This document shows positions 36,071 to 43,608 of a stretch of DNA of 64,000 nt, one piece after another. The position numbers were made by a program, and so were the translations under genes. The stretch's first letter is position 1. Each line of letters opens with the position of its first letter. Under the pieces are notes generated by a model, which saw only the letters and a program-made list of their open reading frames with translations, did not search any database and was not told the DNA's origin. Source of the stretch: an uncultured Opitutaceae bacterium (lineage in GTDB: Bacteria > Verrucomicrobiota > Verrucomicrobiia > Opitutales > Opitutaceae); NCBI GenBank assembly GCA_937958045.1, contig CALFXL010000071.1, positions 1 through 64,000 on the forward strand, given 5' to 3'.

Positions 36071-37455
36071 CTCGGTGAGCGGAAAGGCGGTTGCGCGCTC
36101 ACCGGTGCGAATAGCGTGCGAACCGGTGCGGCGGCAGATCCGACGGTGGCGTTCAGTCGCGCGAAGTGGCGTTCAAGCAGACACGCTGCGAGCGCGATGT
36201 AGAACGCGCTGAAGAGCCGCGATTGCGTGCTGAATGGAGAAAAGAAGATGTCCCACAAAAACAGCGAATATATCGGCAAAAGATAGGTCGTGAGCGGTTG
36301 GCGCGTGCACAGGCTGAGCGCGAGCACTGCGTAGCAAAGTCCGATCGCGTAGATCCAAAACACGCCACCACCAACGCCTGCATCCACCCACGCACCGAGC
36401 ACATGCGAGTGCGACGGAATCAATCCCGGCTCGACCAACTCCACCTGCGCGACGCGCACTTCCGAGATGTGGGCTTCGCCGGCCATCGTCATCCAGAGTT
36501 CGTTGTAGAGCGGATTTTTCGCCCACGAGCCATGCCCCAACAGCGGCGAATCCGCCACCGCGCGAATGGCCACCAGAAATTCACCGCGCGCTCCTGCGAT
36601 GAGCCCGATCGGTTCGCCGAGCGTGCTGTTGCCCAACAGGCCGACGCCACGTCGCATCTGCTCCTGCGTGCGATAACGCTCGTCGTCGCCAAAGGCATTG
36701 TTGAGGGCGAGCGTTGAATAGAAAAACACACCTAACGCCAAGGCGATCGCGGATGCGCCTGCGAGCATCCAACCGAGTTTGCGCACGGCGTGAGGATGTT
36801 CGCGGTTTCGCATGAACAACCACACGATCCAAAGTCCCAGCGCGGCGACACACACCCCGCTGTACGAACGAAACGACAACGCGAGTCCCGCGCCCGCCAA
36901 ACCAAGCAAGGCGAGTCCGTACAACGGCGATCCCGGCCAGCGAGCGAAGATCAACCCGCAGATGTACAACGTTGGCAGCGCGAAACCGAATTTCCACAGC
37001 GCGCCAGCATGCCAGTATCCAATTCTCAAACACGCATACGCGATCAGTCCGAGTGCGAATCCGGCGATCAACCACGCCGCGCGTTTCAAGTTTCCGTGCA
37101 GCCACAGATACAGCGTCGAAAAATTCGCGGTCCAGATCACGATGCGCCCCCACCCGCGGCTCCAATCTCGAAACGGCGTCGCGCGATAGAGGTCGGTCGC
37201 TACCTGCGATACGAACCACACGCCCGCGAGCAGCAGCACGGTGCGACCGATTTTTCCGGCGAACAAGGTGCGCAGATCTTTCAGATGAAAAACCGCGAGC
37301 CCGAGCAGCGCGATTTCCGCGATCGTGAACGCACCGATGATGCGGATCTCCCAAAAGCAACCCGCGCCGATGAGCAGCAGAAACAGCTTCATCGGCAGCG
37401 CGTCTTCATAGACGTGCGGACGCAAGCGTGGATTCGGTGCGAAAGCGGGCATCAT
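36067..37455 (-). CDS. O-antigen ligase/polymerase family membrane protein, minus-strand copy
   Basis: This 462-residue protein has about ten membrane spans and the same C-terminal signature as the 24371 protein: LLGHGSWAKN, then a loop ending HSHVLGAWVDAGVGGGVFW with the conserved His. ATG 37455 is chosen for its ATGA overlap with the upstream flippase stop; a second ATG follows immediately. The longer frame to 37545 lies inside the flippase gene. It probably polymerises or ligates the product of the minus-strand cluster. Confidence 0.8.
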   Translation of the reverse strand: MMPAFAPNPRLRPHVYEDALPMKLFLLLIGAGCFWEIRIIGAFTIAEIALLGLAVFHLKDLRTLFAGKIGRTVLLLAGVWFVSQVATDLYRATPFRDWSRGWGRIVIWTANFSTLYLWLHGNLKRAAWLIAGFALGLIAYACLRIGYWHAGALWKFGFALPTLYICGLIFARWPGSPLYGLALLGLAGAGLALSFRSYSGVCVAALGLWIVWLFMRNREHPHAVRKLGWMLAGASAIALALGVFFYSTLALNNAFGDDERYRTQEQMRRGVGLLGNSTLGEPIGLIAGARGEFLVAIRAVADSPLLGHGSWAKNPLYNELWMTMAGEAHISEVRVAQVELVEPGLIPSHSHVLGAWVDAGVGGGVFWIYAIGLCYAVLALSLCTRQPLTTYLLPIYSLFLWDIFFSPFSTQSRLFSAFYIALAACLLERHFARLNATVGSAAAPVRTLFAPVSAQPPFRSPR

Positions 37456-38810
37456 GACGGCTGGATCAATTTCATCGTTCCCACTCCGCCGCGACTGGCG
37501 AGTCTCGCTTCGAGGTAAATCAACGGCAGATAAAACACCGCCCACACCACCGCGATCACACCGGCGACGCCCGCGAGTCCTCCCGTGTGGGCAAGGGTCG
37601 GCGTCAACGCCAGAGCGAGCGCGGTCGCCGCGAAACCATAGGTCGCCTGACCGCGCATCCGGCTCAGGCTATTGAGCAAAAACGACGGCGCTTGTCCCAG
37701 CGACAATGCCGCCGCTTGCAGGCCTGCGCACAACGCAAACCACGCGGGCATCATCACCGTGTCCGTCGTCCACGCGCTGATCGCGATCGGCCCCCACAGG
37801 AAAAACAACGCCTGCGGCAACGCGATGAGCGCCACGCCGCCGAGCACCGATCGCCAATACTGTTTCTGCATCCACGGCCAGTCGCCGCGCGCCCGCGCTT
37901 CGGTGTATGCCGGCCAGAGCTGCGTGAGCAGCGCTTGCTGCGCCACGCTGAAGAGTCCGAGCAAACGATGCACGAGATGCCAGGGCGTCACCGCCGCCGG
38001 TCCGAGCTGCGCGGAAATCACCAGCGGTGGCATGAAGGTCATCGCCAGCGCGCCGAGTTGCGGCAGGGTGAATGGCAATCCATGCCGCGCCAAGGCCAGC
38101 ATGTGTCCGAAATTTGGATACGGCACGTCGCGCAGCGACCAATCGAGTTTTCGGGCCACGTGAAATGTGAGTCCTACATGACCGAGCACGACGGGCGCAG
38201 CCGCCACGAGCACGAAACTGGCAAATCCAAGTGCGAGTCCACTCGCCGCGTACACCGCGATCAGCGTTAGCGCCGCGATCGCAGCCAGCCAGAGATTCGC
38301 GAGCCAGCCGAGCTGCACGCCAAACGCAAAACGTGACACCGCCGTGAGCGGAAAATTCGCGCAGAAAACGACGATCAGGATCAACAAGCCGGTTCGCGCT
38401 TCTTCGCGCATCGCGGCATTGGCGATGCCCAGCCAGTTTTCCCACGGGAGGCAACGCCAGCCCGCGAGGAGCAACGCCGCGAGGCCGAGCGATATCAGCC
38501 CGAGCACCGCCACGCCACTCACGCACGTCGCCATCAAATCGCCGCGACGTTCTTCACCGAGCAATCGTCCCGCCTCGTTCTGTACGCCCGAGCCCACGCC
38601 GAAATCCGCAAACGCCATCAGCGACAAGATGCTCGTGAGCGTCATCCAAAGTCCAAACAGCTCCGCGCCGAGATGACCGAGCGCGATGGGCACTTGCGCG
38701 AGCAGACAGAGCGCGTTGACCGCCTTCGCCACGACCGACGCCGCCGCCCCCTGCCAGATGGCGGTTTCACGGCGGCGCACGATGGGATCGACGGAGGACG
38801 GGGACGACAT
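37452..38810 (-). CDS. Wzx-type flippase, third of three
   Basis: This 452-residue protein has about 12-14 membrane spans. WQGAAASVVAKAVNALCLLAQVPIALGHLG, LFGLWMTLTSILSLMAFADFGVGSG and VQNEAGRLLGEERR are typical of the Wzx/PST group with a GLW-x3-T-x6-DFG motif. It is the first gene of the minus-strand EPS cluster, with all seven genes packed within 17 bases or overlapping. The promoter should lie in 38811-38884, where I see no clear elements. Confidence 0.86.
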   Translation of the reverse strand: MSSPSSVDPIVRRRETAIWQGAAASVVAKAVNALCLLAQVPIALGHLGAELFGLWMTLTSILSLMAFADFGVGSGVQNEAGRLLGEERRGDLMATCVSGVAVLGLISLGLAALLLAGWRCLPWENWLGIANAAMREEARTGLLILIVVFCANFPLTAVSRFAFGVQLGWLANLWLAAIAALTLIAVYAASGLALGFASFVLVAAAPVVLGHVGLTFHVARKLDWSLRDVPYPNFGHMLALARHGLPFTLPQLGALAMTFMPPLVISAQLGPAAVTPWHLVHRLLGLFSVAQQALLTQLWPAYTEARARGDWPWMQKQYWRSVLGGVALIALPQALFFLWGPIAISAWTTDTVMMPAWFALCAGLQAAALSLGQAPSFLLNSLSRMRGQATYGFAATALALALTPTLAHTGGLAGVAGVIAVVWAVFYLPLIYLEARLASRGGVGTMKLIQPS

Positions 38811-38884
38811 GCAGCGGACCGTCTCATCTCCATCGGCTGAGCGCGGCGACGCAATCGCGGAAATGTTTACCCGGCAAAAAGCAA

Positions 38885-38913
38885 GCGAGCTCCCCTGCCG
38901 CCGGGGAGCTCGC
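38885..38913 (-). terminator. Intrinsic terminator of aqpZ
   Basis: A perfect 11-bp stem (arms 38885-38895 and 38903-38913, GCGAGCTCCCC paired with GGGGAGCTCGC) has a seven-base loop. Read on the minus strand, it is followed by TTGCTTTTTG, and it begins 25 bases after the aqpZ stop. It also insulates the minus-strand EPS cluster from upstream transcription. Confidence 0.8.
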
Positions 38914-38938
38914 GAAAATCCTGCGCACAGGATCGCGC

Positions 38939-39628
38939 TTATTTTTTATCCGACCAAATACCGCGGTAGATCTGCGAGCCAAGCAGCGCGCCGATGATCG
39001 GCGCCAGCCAGAACAACCACAGCTGCGAAACGGCCCAGTCGCCCACATACACCGCCACGCCCGTACTGCGCGCGGGATTCACCGATGTATTCGTGACGGG
39101 GATACTGATCAAATGGATGAGCGTGAGGCACAGTCCGATCGCGATCGGCGCGAAACCTTGCGGCGCCGCGCGATCCGTCGCCCCGAGGATCACCACAAGA
39201 AACATCGCCGTCATCACCACCTCCGTGATCAACGCCGCGCTGAGGCTGTATCCGCCCGGTGAATGCGCGCCGTAGCCATTCGAGGCAAAGCCGCCTTCCA
39301 CGCTGAATCCGGGCGCACCGCTTGCGATCACATACAGTACACCGCCCGCCGCGATCGCACCGAGCACTTGCGCCACGATGTACGGCACCAATTGATTCGA
39401 CGGGAAACGTCCCCCCGCCCAAAGACCGATCGAGACCGCGGGGTTGAGATGACAGCCCGAGATATGCCCGATGGCGAAAGCCATGGTGAGCACCGTCAAA
39501 CCAAACGCCAGGGACACGCCCAGCAGCCCTATCCCCACTTGAGGAAACGCCGCAGCCAACACCGCGCTGCCGCACCCGCCCAACACTAACCAGAAGGTTC
39601 CGATGAACTCTGCGCTGTATTTTTTCAT
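38939..39628 (-). CDS. aqpZ: Aquaporin Z, water channel
   Basis: This 229-residue inner-membrane protein has six spans and two half-helices. Both NPA motifs are present, in HLNPAVSIG and TSVNPARSTG. The N-terminus MKKYSAEFIGTFWLVLGG and the selectivity-filter region around these motifs match AqpZ rather than the glycerol facilitator. The start at 39628 is fixed by the family N-terminus; the open frame upstream adds 30 polar residues. It is a single-gene unit with its own terminator, between the EPS locus and an Lrp-type gene. Confidence 0.95.
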   Translation of the reverse strand: MKKYSAEFIGTFWLVLGGCGSAVLAAAFPQVGIGLLGVSLAFGLTVLTMAFAIGHISGCHLNPAVSIGLWAGGRFPSNQLVPYIVAQVLGAIAAGGVLYVIASGAPGFSVEGGFASNGYGAHSPGGYSLSAALITEVVMTAMFLVVILGATDRAAPQGFAPIAIGLCLTLIHLISIPVTNTSVNPARSTGVAVYVGDWAVSQLWLFWLAPIIGALLGSQIYRGIWSDKK

Positions 39629-39856
39629 ACTGATCAGGGGTTTTTGTTCGAACCGCGATGACGCGCACGGCTTCCTGTCGTGCCGCTCATCGTCGTCGTG
39701 CAAAATGCCCCTCGCCACTGGCGTGTCGACGCCAGAGGGACGCAGCCGCCCACAACCGGGGTTTCCCTCAACGGGAGATCGTGCGCGAAAAACGCGTCAC
39801 GTCGTCCCGCGTTTCGCGGTTTTTCTCCCGCCCAAGGAGACGCTTCGCCTCCTCGC
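39629..39856. other. Intergenic region between the Lrp-type gene and aqpZ
   Basis: No gene is seen. A 7-bp hairpin CTGGCGT-GTCG-ACGCCAG lies at 39718-39735, about 90 bases before the aqpZ start, without a T-run on either strand. It could be a leader hairpin of aqpZ or a weak transcript end for the upstream gene. No promoter could be named with confidence. Confidence 0.3.
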
Positions 39857-40129
39857 TCAATCGACGCTGATCGCGCGTCCGCCTTCGAGCTTATCGTAAC
39901 TGCGGAAGGCAAACATCGTTTCGCTGTCGAGAATGCCGTCGGTCTTGAGCAGATGATCCGTGATCACGCTTTCGATGCGATCGAGTTCCTTGCACTTGAT
40001 GATCACGAGCAAGTCGTAGCGTCCGGACACGGAATAAACCTCGGACACATCCGGCAACGCGAGCAATGTCTCGGCGATACCGGTCATGCGCTTGCGGTCG
40101 GTTTTCAGGAGAACGATGGCGGTGGGCAT
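39857..40129 (-). CDS. Stand-alone Lrp/AsnC ligand-binding (RAM) domain protein
   Basis: This 90-residue protein consists only of the RAM/AsnC-type effector domain: PTAIVLLKTDRKRMTGIAETLLALPDV, then VYSVSGRYDLLVIIKCKELDRIESVI and TMFAFRSYDKLEG. The helix-turn-helix half of full Lrp regulators is missing, as in known stand-alone RAM proteins, so it may bind an amino acid and modulate a partner. The start at 40129 has an AAGGA ribosome-binding site eight bases upstream. The longer frame from 40207 is not conserved. Confidence 0.82.
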   Translation of the reverse strand: MPTAIVLLKTDRKRMTGIAETLLALPDVSEVYSVSGRYDLLVIIKCKELDRIESVITDHLLKTDGILDSETMFAFRSYDKLEGGRAISVD

Positions 40130-40322
40130 GAGAAAAATCCTTTCGTGAGTGCCGTCACCATGCCCCAACGCGTCGCGACAATCCAGCCCGGAGCACGACA
40201 AGCGCACATCTCGCGGTAGCGCGCGCGCATTCAGAAAAAAACGTCAGCTCACCGTCTTGCGCACGACGTGCGTTAATCTCGGGCATTGACCCGTGTTTTA
40301 CCGAGGCGTTTTCTGGACTTCC

Positions 40323-41063
40323 ATGAACGCACCATCGGCCTCCTCTTCGGCGGTTAAATATAAGCGCATCGTGCTCAAGCTGAGCGGCGAAGTGCTTCGC
40401 GGCGGTAAATCCGGCGATCCCATCGACGGCGGGATCCTCGAACGCATCTGCACGCAGGTGAAAGATATTCACGACCTCGGCGTGCAGATCGGCCTGGTTA
40501 TCGGCGGAGGTAACATCTTCCGCGGTTCGCTCGGCGAAAAGCGCGGCGTCGATCGCACCACCGGCGACTACATGGGCATGCTTTCCACCGTCATCAACGC
40601 CCTCGCGCTGATGGATTGCCTCGAGAAGATGGGCGTCACCACCCGCGTGCAGAGCGCCATCCCGATGAACCAGATCGCCGAGCCGTTCATCCTGCGCCGC
40701 GCGATCCGCCACCTCGAAAAAGGCCGCGTCGTCATCTTCGCCGCCGGCACCGGCAATCCCTATTTCTCGACCGACACCACCGCGGCGCTCCGCGCCTCCG
40801 AAATGCACGCCGACATCATCATGAAGGCGACCAAGGTCGACGGCATTTACGACAAGGACCCGAAAAAATACGCCGACGCGGTCAAATACGAAAGCCTCAC
40901 TTTCATCGATGCGCTCAAACAGCGCCTCAATGTCATGGACTCGACCGCGTTCTCCCTCTGCTTGGATAACAACGTCCCCATCCTCGTCTTCGATCTCAAC
41001 GCCGATCACTCCATCCGCCGCGCTGTCCTCGGCGAAAAAGTCGGCACACTCGTCCATAGCTGA
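40323..41063 (+). CDS. pyrH: Uridylate kinase (UMP kinase)
   Basis: This cytoplasmic enzyme phosphorylates UMP to UDP in pyrimidine biosynthesis. The 246-residue protein shows the amino acid kinase fold: YKRIVLKLSGEVLRGG, VIGGGNIFRGS, DYMGMLSTVINALAL, and VVIFAAGTGNPYFSTDTTAALRA (given in pieces, residues ~137-158). KATKVDGIYDKDP completes the set. The start at 40323 is chosen because the extension from 40293 is not conserved. frr follows after 114 bases on the same strand, the common pyrH-frr pairing. Confidence 0.96.
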   Translation: MNAPSASSSAVKYKRIVLKLSGEVLRGGKSGDPIDGGILERICTQVKDIHDLGVQIGLVIGGGNIFRGSLGEKRGVDRTTGDYMGMLSTVINALALMDCLEKMGVTTRVQSAIPMNQIAEPFILRRAIRHLEKGRVVIFAAGTGNPYFSTDTTAALRASEMHADIIMKATKVDGIYDKDPKKYADAVKYESLTFIDALKQRLNVMDSTAFSLCLDNNVPILVFDLNADHSIRRAVLGEKVGTLVHS

Positions 41064-41177
41064 GCGAGCTGACGCCAGCGAGCGGTTGTTAAAACCAGGA
41101 GGTTGAAGCCGAAGAAATCGCTTCTCCTTCCAGCGCCATCCGCTCCTTACACTTAAACTCTCAACTTAAACCTCAGT

Positions 41178-41735
41178 ATGTCTCATCCCGCCCTCTCCGA
41201 AATGCAGGCCAAGATGAAAAAGGCCCTCGAGCACACCCTGCACGAGTTCAGCACCATTCACACCGGCAAGGCCCAGCCTTCCATGGTCGAAGGCGTCATG
41301 GTCGAAGCCTACGGCTCCATGATGCGCCTCAAGGAATGCGCCGCCATCACCACGCCCGACCCTCGCCTCATCATGATCCAGCCTTGGGATAAAGGCATCA
41401 CGCAGGCGATCGTGAAAGCCATCCAGCTAGCCAACCTCGGCCTCAATCCCGCGGTCGATGGCGCCAATGTCCGCATTCCCCTCCCCGAACTCAGCCGCGA
41501 ACGCCGCCAAGAGTTTGTGAAGGTCGCCAACCGCATGGCCGAAGAAGGCCGCGTGCAGATCCGCAACATCCGTCGCGACACGATGGATACGATCAAGAAG
41601 GCCCAGAAAGACGGCGCCATCTCCGAGGACGATCTCAAGCGCTACGAAAAAGAAGTCCAGGCCGCGACCGACAAAACCATCAAAGACATCGGCGAACATC
41701 TCGCCAAAAAAGAGAAGGAACTTCTCAACGCTTAA
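41178..41735 (+). CDS. frr: Ribosome recycling factor
   Basis: This 185-residue protein has the full RRF length and sequence: a coiled-coil start, HTGKAQPSMVEGVMVEAYGS, ITTPDPRLIMIQPWDKG, IQLANLGLNPAVDGANVRIP and LPELSRERRQEFVKVANRMA, and a long C-terminal helix. With EF-G it splits the post-termination ribosome. It probably shares a transcript with pyrH and ends at a clear terminator. Confidence 0.97.
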   Translation: MSHPALSEMQAKMKKALEHTLHEFSTIHTGKAQPSMVEGVMVEAYGSMMRLKECAAITTPDPRLIMIQPWDKGITQAIVKAIQLANLGLNPAVDGANVRIPLPELSRERRQEFVKVANRMAEEGRVQIRNIRRDTMDTIKKAQKDGAISEDDLKRYEKEVQAATDKTIKDIGEHLAKKEKELLNA

Positions 41736-41753
41736 ACGCGCCCTCGAAAACGA

Positions 41754-41791
41754 GCCGGGCATGCGTGTGGATTCGCGCCCGGCCATTTTTT
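41754..41791 (+). terminator. Intrinsic terminator after frr
   Basis: GCCGGGC (41754-41760) pairs with GCCCGGC (41777-41783), followed by CATTTTTT. It lies about 20 bases after frr and upstream of proB. Its position inside the upstream extension of the proB frame supports the later proB start at 41866. Confidence 0.75.
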
Positions 41792-41865
41792 CAACCGGCG
41801 ACCCTCGACGCGCCCGCCCGTCATCGGCCGAAACTCTCCGCGTTTTTCGCACCTCCGCGGTTCCC

Positions 41866-43008
41866 ATGCCTCTCCCCCGCTCACTGCCTCGCCGCATTGT
41901 CGTCAAGCTCGGCACCGGCGTCCTCACCTACGGTATTGGACAATTGGATACCGAACGCATCGCCGGCATCTGCTCGCAAATCGCCGCGTTTCGCAAAGCC
42001 GGCACGGAAGTGATCGTCGTTTCCTCCGGCGCCGTCGGCCTCGGCATGGGCCGCCTCGGACTTTCGCGAAAACCCAAAGAGGTCACCAAAAAACAAGCCT
42101 GCGCCGCCGTCGGCCAAAGTCTGCTCATGCAAACGTGGCAGCGCGGTTTTGATCCGCACGGACTTACCGTCGCGCAAGTGCTCCTCACGCGTGAAGATCT
42201 TCGCGCGCGCGACCGCCACCTCAGCATCAAGTCGGTGCTCAATCAGCTCGTGGCGTACGGCACGATTCCGATCATCAACGAAAACGATGCCGTCAGCGCC
42301 GCCGAGATCGATGCACTCCTTAAGTTCGGCGACAACGACACGCTCGGCGCCATGGTCGCCGCGCTCGTCGAGGCGCAGCACCTTGTCATCCTTTCCACCG
42401 CGCCCGGCCTGATCGACATGAAGGGTTCGAAAGAAATCGTTCCCGTCGTCGCAAAAATCACGCCCGAGATCGAGGCCATGGCCGGCGGCACCACGAGCGA
42501 GACCGCGACCGGCGGCATGATTTCGAAAATCTCCGCCGCGAAGCTCGCCACCAAAGCCGGCTGCGGCGTCTTCATCGCCAGCGGCGCCGTGCCGGACATC
42601 CTGCCGAAACTTTTCGCCGGACAAGGCCCCGGCACGTTCTTTGTGCCCAGCGGTCTCCCCATGGAATCCCGCAAACGCTGGATCGCGTTCTACCAACGGC
42701 CCGCGGGTACACTTTACGTCAACGCCCGCGCCGTGCCCGTGCTTCGCGAAAAAGGCAGCAGCCTGCTCGCCGTCGGCATCACGGGCGTCGAAGGCAAATT
42801 CAACGCCGGTGATATCGTGAACGTCGCCTTCGACGGCGGCGGCGAAAAACCCACGGGCGATCTCGCTCCTTTCGCACGCGGCAAAACCGCTTACTCCAGC
42901 GAAGAACTCGCGCGCATCGTCGGAAAACACGGCGACGAATTCCGCGCGCTCTTTCCCGGACGCAAACGTCTCGATGTCATCCATCGCGACGACCTCGCGC
43001 TGCTCTGA
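41866..43008 (+). CDS. proB: Glutamate 5-kinase
   Basis: This enzyme makes gamma-glutamyl phosphate, the first step of proline biosynthesis. Its 380 residues comprise an amino acid kinase domain (RRIVVKLGTGVLTYG; EVIVVSSGAVGLGMGRL; IPIINENDAVSAAEI; FGDNDTLGAMVAAL) and a C-terminal PUA domain (about residues 285-365, GTLYVNARAVPVL onward). proA is not in view, so the pathway is split. The ATG at 41866 is chosen from the kinase alignment; the frame further upstream crosses a terminator. Confidence 0.95.
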   Translation: MPLPRSLPRRIVVKLGTGVLTYGIGQLDTERIAGICSQIAAFRKAGTEVIVVSSGAVGLGMGRLGLSRKPKEVTKKQACAAVGQSLLMQTWQRGFDPHGLTVAQVLLTREDLRARDRHLSIKSVLNQLVAYGTIPIINENDAVSAAEIDALLKFGDNDTLGAMVAALVEAQHLVILSTAPGLIDMKGSKEIVPVVAKITPEIEAMAGGTTSETATGGMISKISAAKLATKAGCGVFIASGAVPDILPKLFAGQGPGTFFVPSGLPMESRKRWIAFYQRPAGTLYVNARAVPVLREKGSSLLAVGITGVEGKFNAGDIVNVAFDGGGEKPTGDLAPFARGKTAYSSEELARIVGKHGDEFRALFPGRKRLDVIHRDDLALL

Positions 43009-43026
43009 GTCGAAGCGTGCCGTCTG

Positions 43027-43088
43027 GGAGCGCCGGCGGCCCGCCGGCAATGTTCGAGAGGAGCCGGCCGGCATTCCCGCTCCGCCGT
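43027..43088. repeat. REP-like intergenic palindrome, copy A
   Basis: This GC-rich block holds GCGCCGGCGG, CCGCCGGC and GAGGAGCCGGCCGGC, and is flanked by GGGAGC and GCTCC. It lies in the spacer between convergent proB and the GNAT gene. It shares GAGGAGCCGGCCGGC and the GCGCCGGCG arm with copy B at 60379-60422, which is inverted relative to it. Confidence 0.6.
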
Positions 43089-43116
43089 CAGCGAAAACAC
43101 TCCGGCCTCCGCGCGC

Positions 43117-43608
43117 TCACAACCACCGCGTCATCAAATCGCGGCGATCGTCGCCGAAGCCCATGCGTTCATAAAACGCTTTCGCGTGTTTGTTCGCATG
43201 ATTCACCTCGAGGCGCACCGCCGCTGCGCCGCGTTCTCGCGCCCATGTCTCCACAAACTGGATACAACGTTTTCCCCATCCTTGTCCGCGCGCCGCCGGC
43301 GCGAGGTAAATCTCATCGAGCAACACAAAGCGTCCGCGAAACTCCAAACTGAAGCCCCACGTCACGACGAGATGCCCATACCTCGCTCCTTCGCCGGATG
43401 CTTTGAGCAAAAAGATCTGCCCGAGCTCCGGTCGCTCGAGCAATGCGCGAATCGCTTTCGGCACCGCTTGCGGATCGAAGACGAGTTTTTCCTCTTCGTA
43501 AAACGCGCGCAGCGAGGTCAGCACGTCAGCTTCGTCGCGCGGCGTCGCAGTGATCCAGGAGAGATCCAAGGGCGCGTTCAGGTTGTTTGTCGCTTCCGTC
43601 ATCTTCAT
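43117..43608 (-). CDS. GNAT family N-acetyltransferase
   Basis: This 163-residue protein has the GNAT core: an N-terminal IRPA-like strand replaced by LDLSWITATPRDEADVL, a central GRFVLLDEIYLAPAARGQGWGKRCI with the acetyl-CoA-binding RGQGWG loop, and the C-terminal AVRLEVNHANKHAKAFYERMGF. The substrate is unknown. It overlaps the upstream GH97 gene by four bases, so the two are translated together, though the functional link is unclear. Confidence 0.87.
   Translation of the reverse strand: MKMTEATNNLNAPLDLSWITATPRDEADVLTSLRAFYEEEKLVFDPQAVPKAIRALLERPELGQIFLLKASGEGARYGHLVVTWGFSLEFRGRFVLLDEIYLAPAARGQGWGKRCIQFVETWARERGAAAVRLEVNHANKHAKAFYERMGFGDDRRDLMTRWL

Noticed and set aside
41761..41865. Upstream extension of proB
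   Set aside because: It would start inside the hairpin loop of the frr terminator and adds residues not seen in glutamate 5-kinases.
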